NCBI RefSeq assembly: GCF_001905795.1
Contig: NZ_LIXJ01000033.1
Location: forward strand, 1 to 64,000
DNA from: Streptomyces sp. CB01580
GTDB taxonomy: Bacteria > Actinomycetota > Actinomycetes > Streptomycetales > Streptomycetaceae
Direction of reading: 5' to 3'
DNA: 64,000 nucleotides
A program made the translations under genes and the position numbers. Under the pieces are notes generated by a model, which did not search any database, had not been told where the DNA came from, and was given only the letters and a program-made list of their open reading frames with translations. Shown one piece after another: positions 17,140 through 25,285 of this stretch. The stretch's first letter is position 1; the number at the start of each line of letters is the position of its first letter.

Positions 17140-18831
17140 TCAGTCGAGAAGCGCGTCGGGCTTCCCCTTGCTGCGCGGTCGTTCGTCGACCATCTTGCCC
17201 CAGACGATCAAACGGTACGTACTCGTGAATTCCGGTGTACACGTCGTCAGCGTGATGTATTGGCCGGGTTTGGTGAATCCCGACTCCGGCGGCACCGGGC
17301 CGATGACCGAGATGTTGGACGGCGAGGTCTGCGGCAGCATTTTCGTCATCTCGTACGTGTAGTACGTGTCCTGCGTCTCTACCACGATCGGGTCACCGGG
17401 GCCCAGCTGGTTGATGTAGCGGAAGGGCTCGCCGTGCGTGTTGCGGTGGCCCGCGATAGCGAAGTTGCCCTGCTTGTCCGACGGCATCGCGGTGCGCAGC
17501 GCGCCCTCGGCGTAGTGGCCGACCATGCCCCGGTCGAGGACCTTCTCCTTGCTGATGCCCTCGGCGATCGGAGCGACCACGTCCAGCTTGGGGATGTGGA
17601 GGATGGCGAAGCCCTGTCCCGCCTCGAAGGCGCCGGGAGTGCGGTCGCCCTTCGCCCAGTTGTCCTGGATCTTGTGCGTCTCCTTGCCGGCGTACTGATC
17701 GGCGCGCACGTTCGTCCACCACAGCTGGTACGTGACGAACAGCAGCATCAGAACGCCGAGCGTGATGAACAGTTCACCGACGACCCTGCTGGCGACGACG
17801 GCCGGGCTGTCCTTGGCCGCACGCGCCGCACGCCGCGCCTCGACCCGCGACATCGGCCTGTCGGGCGTCGGCGGGGCGGGATTCGCGGGCCCCTGCCGCG
17901 GTTCGGCACGTCGGCGGCCCCGTCCCTTCGCGGCCCGTCGGCGCTCGGCACGGCCCCCGGTACGCGGTTCCTCCGGCTCCGGGTCCGACACCGGCGCCAA
18001 CACCGACGTCGTCTCCGACACCGACACCGACACCGACTCCGGATCCGGCCCGGGAACGGGAACAGGAACAGGAACAGGATCGGGGACGGGGACGGAAAGC
18101 GGAGGCATCTGCCGGGTCGAGGCCAGTGGATCGTCGGCGCCCCCGGGCTCCGCCGCCCGCGCCCCGGCCGCCTCGTCGTCCGCGACGGCGGAGGCCACGG
18201 ACAAGAGGGAGGAGGACCGTGGGGGGACCGGCCGCGCCTCGGGCGCCAGTGCGGGGTTCCGTGACCCGTACCAGTCCCGTTCGAAGCCCTCGGGGTCGTA
18301 CCACTCCGACGGGGTCTCCTGAGAAACACGCGCCATCCGTGGCGGCCGCGGTGACTGTGCCGATGGTGATGACTGTGTCGGCGGCGACGACTGTGAGGAC
18401 GGCGATGACTCCGGCAATTGTGATGGCGGTGACGGCTGCGCCGGGTGTGGCGGTTGTGACGTCTGTGCCTGCTCCGGGACCGGGACGTACGTCTGCGCCC
18501 GTGCATGGGGGTCCGGAGCCCGGTGCTGCCCTCGCCTCCGGCCCCGCCCCTGCTCGTGCCCCGGTCCCGGTTCGTCCGGCGACACGGCCTCCGCGGGCGG
18601 CGACACGGCCCCCGCGCGGAACCAAGGTGACGTGTGCTGCCCCGGGACCGGCCCCGGCAGCGGGTCGTTCAGCGGATCGGCCAGCCGGCCGACCGCCGCT
18701 TCGAAGGCACCCGTCTCCTCGAAGCCCGCCGCCTCGAACGCGCTCGCCCTCTCGGAGGCACCCGCCTCGTACGCTCCCCGCTCGTACGGGCCGTCCCGTC
18801 CGGCATCGGGTTCGGGGCGGAGCTCGGTCAC
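17140..18831 (-). CDS. class E sortase with long disordered N-terminal extension
   Basis: 563 residues from a GTG that overlaps the stop of the glutaminase gene (GTGA), so translation is probably coupled. The first ~320 residues are Pro/Ser/Glu-rich and repetitive (PPSQLPESSPSS, VPVPVPGPDPE) and would lie in the cytoplasm. A membrane helix follows (GELFITLGVLMLLFVTYQLW), then the sortase domain with IAGHRNTHG, TLTTCTPEF and TYRLIVWG as catalytic His, Cys and Arg motifs. The long intracellular tail is unusual for sortases and may be a docking or phosphorylation region. That is inference. Confidence 0.9.
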   Translation of the reverse strand: MTELRPEPDAGRDGPYERGAYEAGASERASAFEAAGFEETGAFEAAVGRLADPLNDPLPGPVPGQHTSPWFRAGAVSPPAEAVSPDEPGPGHEQGRGRRRGQHRAPDPHARAQTYVPVPEQAQTSQPPHPAQPSPPSQLPESSPSSQSSPPTQSSPSAQSPRPPRMARVSQETPSEWYDPEGFERDWYGSRNPALAPEARPVPPRSSSLLSVASAVADDEAAGARAAEPGGADDPLASTRQMPPLSVPVPDPVPVPVPVPGPDPESVSVSVSETTSVLAPVSDPEPEEPRTGGRAERRRAAKGRGRRRAEPRQGPANPAPPTPDRPMSRVEARRAARAAKDSPAVVASRVVGELFITLGVLMLLFVTYQLWWTNVRADQYAGKETHKIQDNWAKGDRTPGAFEAGQGFAILHIPKLDVVAPIAEGISKEKVLDRGMVGHYAEGALRTAMPSDKQGNFAIAGHRNTHGEPFRYINQLGPGDPIVVETQDTYYTYEMTKMLPQTSPSNISVIGPVPPESGFTKPGQYITLTTCTPEFTSTYRLIVWGKMVDERPRSKGKPDALLD

Positions 18832-19466
18832 GCTACGGCCTTGCCCACCACCGGCGCGAGCCCCGCCGACCTCGCGACGGCTCCCGTGTCGCCGCACTGC
18901 GCCAGCCAGTTGGCGAGCATCAGGTGGCCGTGCTCGGTGAGCACCGACTCCGGATGGAACTGCACGCCCTCCACCGGCAGTTCACGGTGGCGCAGCCCCA
19001 TGATGATGCCGTCGGCCGTGCGGGCCGTCACCTCCAGCTCCGGCGGAATCGTGTCCGGTTCGGCGGCGAGCGAGTGGTAGCGGGTCGCGGTGAAGGGGGA
19101 GGGAAGGCCCGCGAAGACCCCCGTGCCGTCGTGGACGACCGGCGAGGTCTTGCCGTGCAGCAGCTCCGGGGCGCGGTCCACCACACCGCCGTACGCCACC
19201 GCCATCGACTGCATCCCCAGGCAGACCCCGAAGACCGGGACGCCCGTCGCCGCGCAGTGGTGGACCATCTCCACGCAGACACCCGCCTGCTCGGGGGTGC
19301 CGGGCCCTGGGGAGAGCAGGACCCCGTCGAAGCCGTCCTGGGCGTGCGCCGTGGTCACCTCGTCGTTCCGGAGCACTTCGCAGTCGGCGCCGAGCTGGTA
19401 GAGGTACTGGACGAGGTTGAAGACGAAGCTGTCGTAGTTGTCCACGACGAGAATGCGGGCGCTCAT
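18828..19466 (-). CDS. pabA: glutamine amidotransferase subunit of anthranilate/ADC synthase
   Basis: 212 residues forming a class I glutaminase. The catalytic Cys sits in VFGVCLGMQSMA, with the His and Glu in VQFHPESVLTE, and the N-terminus reads MSARILVVDNYDSFVFNLVQ. It delivers ammonia from glutamine to the synthase component of p-aminobenzoate (folate) or tryptophan synthesis. The partner subunit is not in the window, so the trpG/pabA distinction is not settled. Its position inside a sortase cluster is conserved in Streptomyces as far as I recall. It overlaps both neighbours by four bases (ATGA at its start, GTGA at its end). Confidence 0.9.
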   Translation of the reverse strand: MSARILVVDNYDSFVFNLVQYLYQLGADCEVLRNDEVTTAHAQDGFDGVLLSPGPGTPEQAGVCVEMVHHCAATGVPVFGVCLGMQSMAVAYGGVVDRAPELLHGKTSPVVHDGTGVFAGLPSPFTATRYHSLAAEPDTIPPELEVTARTADGIIMGLRHRELPVEGVQFHPESVLTEHGHLMLANWLAQCGDTGAVARSAGLAPVVGKAVA

Positions 19467-19645
19467 CGTCCGGCCCCCGATCCACCCTCGCCGTCGACCG
19501 TCACATCGCCGAACGGCAGCAGTGGCTCCGCCCACGGGAAGACGTACTGGAAAAGCGCGTAGACGACGGCCAGCACCAGCACGAGCGAGATGAGCGCACG
19601 CACCCACACGTTGCCCGGCAGGTGCCGCCAGATCCAGCCGTACAT
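19463..19645 (-). CDS. small membrane protein (60 aa)
   Basis: A 60-residue protein, MYGWIWRHLPGNVWVRALIS..., with one strong membrane helix (about 16-36, ALISLVLVLAVVYALFQYVF) and a short acidic-glycine tail. It overlaps the glutaminase start by ATGA, which supports real translation. It belongs to a small conserved family found beside pabA and sortase genes in Streptomyces; no function is known to me. Its position suggests a membrane accessory to sortases or division rather than a metabolic role. Confidence 0.8.
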   Translation of the reverse strand: MYGWIWRHLPGNVWVRALISLVLVLAVVYALFQYVFPWAEPLLPFGDVTVDGEGGSGAGR

Positions 19646-19702
19646 GCAATCCCCTCCATTCGGTACGGGAACCAGACTAAAGGGCCGGGGCGCGCGCGTG
19701 GG

Positions 19703-20428
19703 TCAGCTGTGGAAAGCCGCCGGTCTGCCGTCGGTCACGGGCCGGGTCGCGTCGAGGTGCGCCCAGGCGATCAGCCGGTGGCTGCTCCCCCACTCGGGGT
19801 CGCAGGTGGTCAGCGTCAGATAGCGGCCCGGCCCGTCGAAGCCGGACTTGCGGGGTACCGGGTCGATGACCCCGATGTCGCCCGGCACGGTCCGGTAGGG
19901 CTTCCTGTCGACGCGGTACGTGAACCACGTCGTCCCGTCCGTCAGCAGCACCGCATCCCCCGGGCGGAGCTTCGGGAAGTCCTTGAACGGGTCCCCGTAG
20001 GTGCGGCGGTGCCCGGCCAGCGCGAAATTGCCCAGTTCGCCGAGGCGGGCGGTCCCGGAGTAGTGGCCGATCCCCTTCTGCAGGGTTCGGGTCCCGGTGT
20101 TCTCCAGTACGGGCCACTCCCACCCCTTGCCGAAGCGGGGTATGTAGAGCATCGCGAACGGCTTGCCGTCCCGGTACGCCGCGGGGGCGGGCTCCGGCGC
20201 CGCCGTCGGGGACGAGGGGGGCGCGGGTGACGCGGAAGGCACCGGGGACGCCGGGGCGGGTGCCGCCCCGTGGGCCCACTGGTCGCGCAGGGTGCCGATC
20301 TGGTCCTCGGCCGCGCCCGTGGCCCGTACCCCGGTCCAGAACAGCACGTACACCACGAAGAGCACGATCAGGGCACCGACGGTGATACAGAGTTCGCTGA
20401 ACGTCCGCACGATCAGTCGCACCGACAC
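19703..20428 (-). CDS. class E sortase
   Basis: 241 residues from GTG (VSVRLIVRTFSEL), with GGGGAGG eight bases upstream. A membrane helix (about 10-32, LCITVGALIVLFVVYVLFW), an Ala/Pro/Ser-rich linker and the sortase domain follow. The catalytic motifs are LAGHRRTYG (His), LTLTTCDPEW (Cys) and SSHRLIAWAHL (Arg). It is the third sortase of the row and diverges from the other two around the active site (CDPEW rather than CTP), so substrate choice may differ. The DUF881 gene upstream ends 26 bases before it. Confidence 0.9.
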   Translation of the reverse strand: MSVRLIVRTFSELCITVGALIVLFVVYVLFWTGVRATGAAEDQIGTLRDQWAHGAAPAPASPVPSASPAPPSSPTAAPEPAPAAYRDGKPFAMLYIPRFGKGWEWPVLENTGTRTLQKGIGHYSGTARLGELGNFALAGHRRTYGDPFKDFPKLRPGDAVLLTDGTTWFTYRVDRKPYRTVPGDIGVIDPVPRKSGFDGPGRYLTLTTCDPEWGSSHRLIAWAHLDATRPVTDGRPAAFHS

Positions 20429-20454
20429 CGCGTCGGCCTCCCCACAGCAGCTCG

Positions 20455-21222
20455 CTACTTCGCCGGTTCCGCCTGGTGGAGGTCCACTGTGCCCGAGTAG
20501 CCGGGAAGAGTCACCGTCTGGTGCTCGTCGACTTTCCAACCGAGCCCGTACGCCTTCACGTACAGCAGGTAGTTGTTGATCGCCGGGGAGTCGTCGAGCG
20601 CCTGCTTGAGGGCGGCCGGATCGCCCACCGCGGTGATCTTGTACGGCGGGGAGTAGACGCGGCCCTGGAGGATCAGGGTGTTGCCGACGCACCGGACCGC
20701 GCTGGTGGAGATGAGTCGCTGGTCCATGACCTGGATGCCCTGCGCGCCGCCCTGCCAGAGCGCGTTGACGACCGCCTGGAGGTCCTGCTGGTGGATGACC
20801 AGGTCGTTGGGCTGGGGATCGGGGTAGCCGGGGTTCGCCGTGGCGTCGGGCGGGGCGTCGTTGAGGGTGACGGCCACCGCGCGGCCGGAGAGCTTCGTGG
20901 TGCCCGCGGCCCGCTCCAGCTCCTTGAGCCGCGCGTTCTCCTCCTCGGTGGCACCGTCGTCGCGCCGGACGAGTGCGTCGATGTCCTCGCGCACGGACGC
21001 GTTGGTCTCGTCCAGCTGGGCGTTCTTGCCGCTGCGCTGCTGGATGAGGTCGGAGAGCTTCAGCAGGGAGGCGTCGGTGCGGATGTTGGTGCCCTTGGCC
21101 GTGTTGGCGCTGGTGACGAAGATCAGGCCGGCGAGGGCGAAAACCGCAGCGGTGAGCACCCGGGCCGGGTGCCGGAAGGCGCGGCGGCCCGGTCCTCGGG
21201 AGGTGTCGGCGGAATTGCTCAA
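20455..21222 (-). CDS. DUF881 family membrane protein
   Basis: 255 residues with one N-terminal membrane helix (about 22-40), a coiled-coil segment (about 55-105, rich in E, L, R, K) and the extracellular DUF881 domain. That domain includes GRAVAVTLNDAP, DLQAVVNALWQGGAQGIQV and VYSPPYKITAVGDP. DUF881 proteins are widespread next to division and sortase genes in Gram-positive bacteria and resemble FtsB/FtsL-like membrane coiled coils; their role is not settled. It is the first gene of the minus-strand group and is divergent from crgA, sharing a 140-base promoter region. Confidence 0.88.
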   Translation of the reverse strand: MSNSADTSRGPGRRAFRHPARVLTAAVFALAGLIFVTSANTAKGTNIRTDASLLKLSDLIQQRSGKNAQLDETNASVREDIDALVRRDDGATEEENARLKELERAAGTTKLSGRAVAVTLNDAPPDATANPGYPDPQPNDLVIHQQDLQAVVNALWQGGAQGIQVMDQRLISTSAVRCVGNTLILQGRVYSPPYKITAVGDPAALKQALDDSPAINNYLLYVKAYGLGWKVDEHQTVTLPGYSGTVDLHQAEPAK

Positions 21223-21362
21223 CGTACCCTTATCTCCTTCGACGCCACGGAAGCACTACGCTAACGGACGCCCGGGGGAGGCAGTATTCCCCCTCGCACC
21301 CGCCCCGGCGCCAGCCACAGTTACCTGCGCGGTCACGCAGCGCATCGACAGGAGAGTTCCTC

Positions 21363-21617
21363 GTGCCGAAGTCACGTATCCGCAAGAAGGCCGACTTCAC
21401 GCCCCCTCCGGCGAAGCAGGCGAGCAATATAAAGCTGACCAACCGCAGCTGGGTGGCGCCGGTCATGCTGGCGCTCTTCCTGATCGGTCTGGCCTGGATC
21501 GTCGTCTTCTACGTGACCGACGGCGAACTCCCGATCACGTCGCTGGGCAACTGGAACATCGTCGTCGGCTTCGGCTTCATCGCCGGTGGCTTCGGCGTCT
21601 CCACTCAGTGGAAGTAG
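21363..21617 (+). CDS. crgA: CrgA, septation regulator
   Basis: 84 residues starting at GTG with AGGAGAG upstream. A basic N-terminus, MPKSRIRKKADFTPPP, precedes two membrane helices (about 29-48 and 61-79). The C-terminus, GGFGVSTQWK, fits the actinobacterial CrgA/UPF0233 family. CrgA interacts with FtsZ and late divisome proteins and, in Streptomyces, coordinates septation in aerial hyphae. It stands alone on the + strand between two minus-strand groups. Confidence 0.95.
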   Translation: MPKSRIRKKADFTPPPAKQASNIKLTNRSWVAPVMLALFLIGLAWIVVFYVTDGELPITSLGNWNIVVGFGFIAGGFGVSTQWK

Positions 21618-21695
21618 GGCCGCGGCGGGGTCGGCCCGCCGCGGCGACGAGCGCCGGTGCACAGCGGGCTCCGCTCGCGCAAGCCTTGCCCCAAG

Positions 21696-21896
21696 TTACC
21701 CACAGCGTTATCCACAGGCAGGGGAAAAGGTCAGACGATCTGTGGATAACTCACCGACTGTTGACACCGATGTGACTGCAGCCGCCCTCCTTCAGGGCCG
21801 GCAGGCCCCTTGTCCTCGCTGGAAAAACCCAGCTCAGCGACAAGGGGCTCACTTGTTCCCACAGAACGCACAAGATCCGGCACATGCTGTGGACAA
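21696..21896. promoter_or_regulatory. DnaA-box-like cluster in the crgA-rhomboid spacer
   Basis: Within 200 non-coding bases lie TTACCCACA (21696), perfect TTATCCACA (21708), perfect TGTGGATAA in the opposite orientation (21741), and TGTGGACAA (21888), the complement of the Streptomyces consensus TTGTCCACA. Three of four match a DnaA consensus exactly. This is 19 kb from oriC. Function (DnaA titration, or control of crgA or the rhomboid gene) is inferred only. Confidence 0.55.
21805..21848. terminator. hairpin between convergent crgA and rhomboid genes
   Basis: Inverted repeat with outer stem GCCCCTTGTC / GACAAGGGGC and inner GCTGG / CCAGC, loop AAAAA. It is placed between two convergent genes, so it may terminate both. 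Confidence 0.75.
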
Positions 21897-21978
21897 CTGA
21901 GCCGTCCATGCTCGGCCGCACGGCAGCCGTGCTCTCGGGCCGCCAGGAGATCTGTTCTCAGCTCCATGTGGAGCAGTG

Positions 21979-22035
21979 CGGGCCCGCTCAGGTCACCCGG
22001 GCCCGCTCAGGTCACCCGGGCCGGCTCAGGTCGCC
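21979..22035. repeat. three tandem 19-bp repeats
   Basis: Unit CGGGCCCGCTCAGGTCACC occurs twice perfectly and a third time with two changes (CGGGCCGGCTCAGGTCGCC). It lies just beyond the 3' end of the rhomboid gene. There are no spacers between units, so it is not a CRISPR array. Confidence 0.8.
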
Positions 22036-22052
22036 CCGGGTCGGTCGGCCCG

Positions 22053-22955
22053 TCAGGTCAGCGCGGCCGTCCGGGCGAGGACGATGCCGATCACCGCGAC
22101 CAGGACCAGGGCACAGGTGCCGTACTGCACCAGCGCACGCCGCTCCCGGGGCGCGTGCACCATGCCGATCGCGATCAGCGTGCCCGCGATCAGACCGCCC
22201 ACATGCGCCTGCCAGGCGATTCCGCCCCAGGGGTTGAAGGTGATGACCAGGTTCACGGCAAGCAGCGCGAAGACCGGGCGCATGTCGTAGTTGAGCCGGC
22301 GCATCAGCACGGCGGTGGCGCCGAGCAGGCCGAAGATCGCGCCGGAGGCGCCGAGCGATCCCTGCACCGGGGCGGAGAGCCAGTAGGTGAGTGCCCCGCC
22401 CGCCAGACCGGAGAGCATGTAGAGGGCGAGATAGCGGGCGCGGCCGAGCACCGCCTCCAGCGGGCCGCCGAGCCACCACAGGCCCAGCATGTTGAAGAGG
22501 ATGTGCCAGACCTCCTGATGCAGGAACATCGACGTCACCAGGCGGTACCACTGCCCCTCGGCGACGCCCTCCAGCGGGCCGCCGTAGTAGGTGGTCGCGC
22601 GGCCGAGCAGCACCAGCTGGTTGACCAGCTCGTCGCCCTTCGCCAGGACGGCGACGAACACCGCGACGTTGATCCCCAGAAGGATCTTGGTGACGAGCCG
22701 GGGATCGGCCGCGACGGCGCCGCCCGCGAGGGTACGCGGACGGGCGGCGGCCGGGGCGTGTCCCGTACCGGTCCCCCGGCGGACGCAGTCCGGGCACTGG
22801 AAGCCGACCGAGGCGTCGACCATGCAGTCGGTGCAGATCGGACGGTCGCACCGGGTGCAGCGGATGTGCGCCTCGCGGCCGGGATGGCGGTGGCAGCCGA
22901 GCGGACCGTCCGCGCCGCCCGGACGCTCCCGGCCCTCCGGCGACTGCTCGTCCAT
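22053..22955 (-). CDS. rhomboid-family intramembrane serine protease
   Basis: 300 residues from ATG (MDEQSPEGRERPGG). The N-terminal 60 residues form a small Cys/His zinc-finger-like domain (CHRHPGREAHIRCTRC, then CTDCM and CPDC). Six membrane helices follow, with the rhomboid signature: catalytic Ser in LGASGAIFGLLGA and the partner His region near QAHVGGLIAGTL. Rhomboids cut membrane helices of substrate proteins; substrates are unknown in Streptomyces. The zinc-binding N-terminus is common in actinobacterial members. GAGAGG precedes the start. Confidence 0.92.
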   Translation of the reverse strand: MDEQSPEGRERPGGADGPLGCHRHPGREAHIRCTRCDRPICTDCMVDASVGFQCPDCVRRGTGTGHAPAAARPRTLAGGAVAADPRLVTKILLGINVAVFVAVLAKGDELVNQLVLLGRATTYYGGPLEGVAEGQWYRLVTSMFLHQEVWHILFNMLGLWWLGGPLEAVLGRARYLALYMLSGLAGGALTYWLSAPVQGSLGASGAIFGLLGATAVLMRRLNYDMRPVFALLAVNLVITFNPWGGIAWQAHVGGLIAGTLIAIGMVHAPRERRALVQYGTCALVLVAVIGIVLARTAALT

Positions 22956-23014
22956 CGGTCCTCTCACTTCCCGGTCACCTCGGTCCTGGTCGTGGCGGCG
23001 GCACGCACGACACG

Positions 23015-23056
23015 GCCCTGCCCGTCCGCCATGTAACAAGTACGGACGAGCAGGGC
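23015..23056 (-). terminator. hairpin between cyclophilin and rhomboid genes
   Basis: A 14-base stem, GCCCTGCCCGTCCG against CGGACGAGCAGGGC, with one mismatch and a 14-base loop, downstream of the cyclophilin gene on the same strand. Confidence 0.7.
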
Positions 23057-23118
23057 GATTGGTTCCCGATCGGACGACCAGAACGTGATCATCCGATGAC
23101 CGCAGGTGATGCAGGTGA

Positions 23119-23646
23119 TCAGCGGGTCTCGATGACGACCGACTCGATGACGACGTCCTCCACCGGACGGTCGGTGCGGGGGTTGGTCCGGGTGGACGCG
23201 ATGGCATCGACGACCTTCTGGCCGGCCGGGTCGACGACCTCGCCGAAGATGGTGTGCTTGCCGGTGAGCCAGGCGGTCGGCGCGACGGTCACGAAGAACT
23301 GCGAGCCGTTGGTGCCCGGGCCCGCGTTGGCCATGGCCAGCAGGTACGGCTTGGTGAAGGCCAGGTCGGGGTGGAACTCGTCACCGAACTCGTACCCCGG
23401 GCCGCCGGTGCCGTTGCCCAGCGGGTCGCCGCCCTGGATCATGAAGCCGCTGATGACACGGTGGAAGACGGTGCCGTCGTACAGCCTGTCCGTGGACTTC
23501 TTGCCGGTCTCGGGGTGCGTCCACTCGCGCTCGCCCTTGGCGAGCTCCACGAAGTTCTTGACCGTCTTGGGGGCGTGGTTCGGCAGGAGCCGGATCTCGA
23601 TGTCGCCCTGGTTGGTCTTCAAGGTGGCGTAAAGCTGCTCGGCCAC
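23119..23646 (-). CDS. ppiA: cyclophilin-type peptidyl-prolyl cis-trans isomerase
   Basis: 175 residues from GTG (VAEQLYATLKTNQGD), GGAAGG upstream. The sequence is a single cyclophilin domain with the catalytic Arg in VFHRVISGFMIQGGDP, the NGSQFFVT segment and WLTGKHTIFGEVV. It speeds proline isomerisation during folding; no signal peptide is present, so it acts in the cytoplasm. Length is normal for the streptomycete enzyme. It is followed by its own terminator and appears monocistronic. Confidence 0.95.
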   Translation of the reverse strand: MAEQLYATLKTNQGDIEIRLLPNHAPKTVKNFVELAKGEREWTHPETGKKSTDRLYDGTVFHRVISGFMIQGGDPLGNGTGGPGYEFGDEFHPDLAFTKPYLLAMANAGPGTNGSQFFVTVAPTAWLTGKHTIFGEVVDPAGQKVVDAIASTRTNPRTDRPVEDVVIESVVIETR

Positions 23647-24196
23647 GATCTGCCTTCCGTAAGTCCTCGGTGACGTCAGATGTTCGGTGACGCCCACCGA
23701 TCCTCGCACGGACCGCCCGTTCCGGCGCCCGGCCGCCACCCCGTGCGCGCCCCGCTCACCTCGTTGCCCGATCCCCCCGCGCGCCCCTCACCCCCCTGCC
23801 CGATCCCCCCGCGCGCCCCTCACTCCCTTGCCCGATCCCCGCCCGACGGCCTACACCGGCCCCGCCCGACGGGATACGCCGCAGCCGTGTGCCGCTCGGC
23901 GGCCCGGCTGCGCGCCGCTCCCCGCAGGAAGGTGCCGCTCCCCGCAGGAACACGTGCGGCCAAGCGCGTGACGAACCGGCGCGGGCTGAACCGAACCCCG
24001 GCACCTTCGTCGGCAAGCTCCCCTTGCACCACGTCGCACCACGTGAACACGACCAGCCGGACGCAACGGCTTCCCGGACCGGTCAGGGCGCCCGCCCCGG
24101 ATGCCCGCCCCACATGCCGGACCCGCCTTCGGCAGGCATGATCTCTGAATGGGTGGAAAGGCGGACCAACCACCCGCCACCAAGGAGGAGGATCCC
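23647..24196. other. gene-free spacer with GC-rich repeats
   Basis: About 550 bases between the divergent cyclophilin and DUF5324 genes. Besides the 32-bp tandem repeat listed separately, it has a 20-bp repeat around CCGCTCCCCGCAGGAA near 23915-23950. The open frames here are repetitive and not protein-like. No clear promoter was seen. Confidence 0.4.
23765..23841. repeat. 32-bp tandem repeat, about 2.4 copies
   Basis: Unit beginning TGCCCGATCCCCCCGCGCGC recurs at 23765, 23797 and (partial) 23829 with nearly perfect identity. It is very C-rich on the + strand, so the other strand could form G-quadruplex-like structure. No function is assigned. Confidence 0.75.
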
Positions 24197-24940
24197 GTGA
24201 CCCGCATCGACAGCGTGCGCGCCGCAACCGACTCGGCCAAGGACAGCGTGCAGCACGCCGCGGAAGTGGTGGCGCCCTACGCCGACACGGCCAAGGACCA
24301 GGCCGCGCATCTCGCGTACGAGGCCCGCGCACGGCTCGCGCCGAAGGTGACGAAGGCGGCACAGCAGGCCCGTGTCCAGTACGGCGCGCACCTCGCACCA
24401 CGTATCGAACAGGCCCGCGCCCACGTGCCGCCCAAGGTCGACGAGGTCGCGCAGCGCGCCGCGTGCCGCACCCGCCGGGCCGCCCGCACCGCTGCGGACT
24501 ACGCCGTGCCACGCATGGAGCACGCGATGGCCGTGGCCCAGCCCATGGCCGAGGAGGCGTCGGCCCGCAGCGCGGCGGCGCTGGCCGCACTGCGCGGCCA
24601 GGTCACCGCGAAGGAGATCAGGCAACTGGCCAGGAAGCACGAACGGCGGGCGAAGGCCGGCCGGGTGTGCAGGGGCTTCTTCGTGGCGGGCATCGTGGCG
24701 GGCATCGCCTACGCCGCCTGGAGGTGGTGGGACAAGCAGGCCAACCCCGACTGGCTGGTCGAACCGTCCGCGCCCACGGAGGTCTCCGAACACGGCCCGC
24801 TGTCCTCGGTCGACGGCTCCGGCCCGGCACCGCTCGACCCGGAGTCCGGGGAGGCCGGGGAGACCGGCGAGGCGGGGGGGAACAGGGGCACGGACGGCCC
24901 GGAGGGCGTGAACGGCACCGGCCCCGACGACCGCGGCTGA
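24197..24940 (+). CDS. DUF5324 family membrane protein
   Basis: 247 residues from GTG (VTRIDSVRAATDSAKDS), with an ideal AAGGAGGAG ribosome site. The first 165 residues are a long, Ala-rich amphipathic helical region with repeated 11-residue-like patterns (AKDSVQHAAEVVAPYADTAKD), as in apolipoprotein/YtxH-like proteins. One membrane helix follows (about 172-190, GFFVAGIVAGIAYAAWRWW), then a polar Gly/Glu-rich tail. The family is confined to Streptomyces relatives and has no known function. It might coat membrane or DNA, but nothing here shows that. Confidence 0.82.
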   Translation: MTRIDSVRAATDSAKDSVQHAAEVVAPYADTAKDQAAHLAYEARARLAPKVTKAAQQARVQYGAHLAPRIEQARAHVPPKVDEVAQRAACRTRRAARTAADYAVPRMEHAMAVAQPMAEEASARSAAALAALRGQVTAKEIRQLARKHERRAKAGRVCRGFFVAGIVAGIAYAAWRWWDKQANPDWLVEPSAPTEVSEHGPLSSVDGSGPAPLDPESGEAGETGEAGGNRGTDGPEGVNGTGPDDRG

Positions 24941-24982
24941 ACCGCTCGGCACCACCCGGCCGCTGCCGGGCGGCCCTCGTAC

Positions 24983-25032
24983 GACGAAGCGGCTGCCGGA
25001 GGATCCCAGGATCTTCCGACAGCCGCTTCGTC
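24983..25032. terminator. bidirectional terminator between DUF5324 gene and tRNA-Ala
   Basis: A long stem, GACGAAGCGGCTG / CAGCCGCTTCGTC, extended by inner TCCGA/CCGGA pairing, lies between convergent genes and would end transcripts from both sides. Confidence 0.85.
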
Positions 25033-25040
25033 ATGTTCTG

Positions 25041-25113
25041 TGGAGCCTAGGAGATTCGAACTCCTGACATCTGCCTTGCAAAGGCAGCGCTCTACCAACT
25101 GAGCTAAGGCCCC
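25041..25113 (-). tRNA. tRNA-Ala (anticodon TGC)
   Basis: The 73-base minus-strand cloverleaf begins GGGGCCTTAGCTCAGTTGGT. Its anticodon stem-loop CTGCCTTTGCAAGGCAG shows TGC, and the T arm is AGGAGTTCGAATCTCCT. Discriminator A; CCA not encoded. Confidence 0.95.
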
Positions 25114-25285
25114 GAATAGGCGGACAACACCGGACGTTTCCGCGCCTCGGCCACCGCCGCAGACCAGAGTACCGGGTACTCCCGGGAATCTCGCAAAAAA
25201 GATGGGGACTCCCGGTCGGCAACCACTCTCCGTAAGATGCACGACGAGGTTCGCAGCAGCGAAGCGGCAGCGAAGGGGAGACGCC

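Noticed and set aside
21979..22035. CRISPR-like repeat array
   Set aside because: The repeat units are contiguous without spacers and no cas gene is present anywhere in the window.
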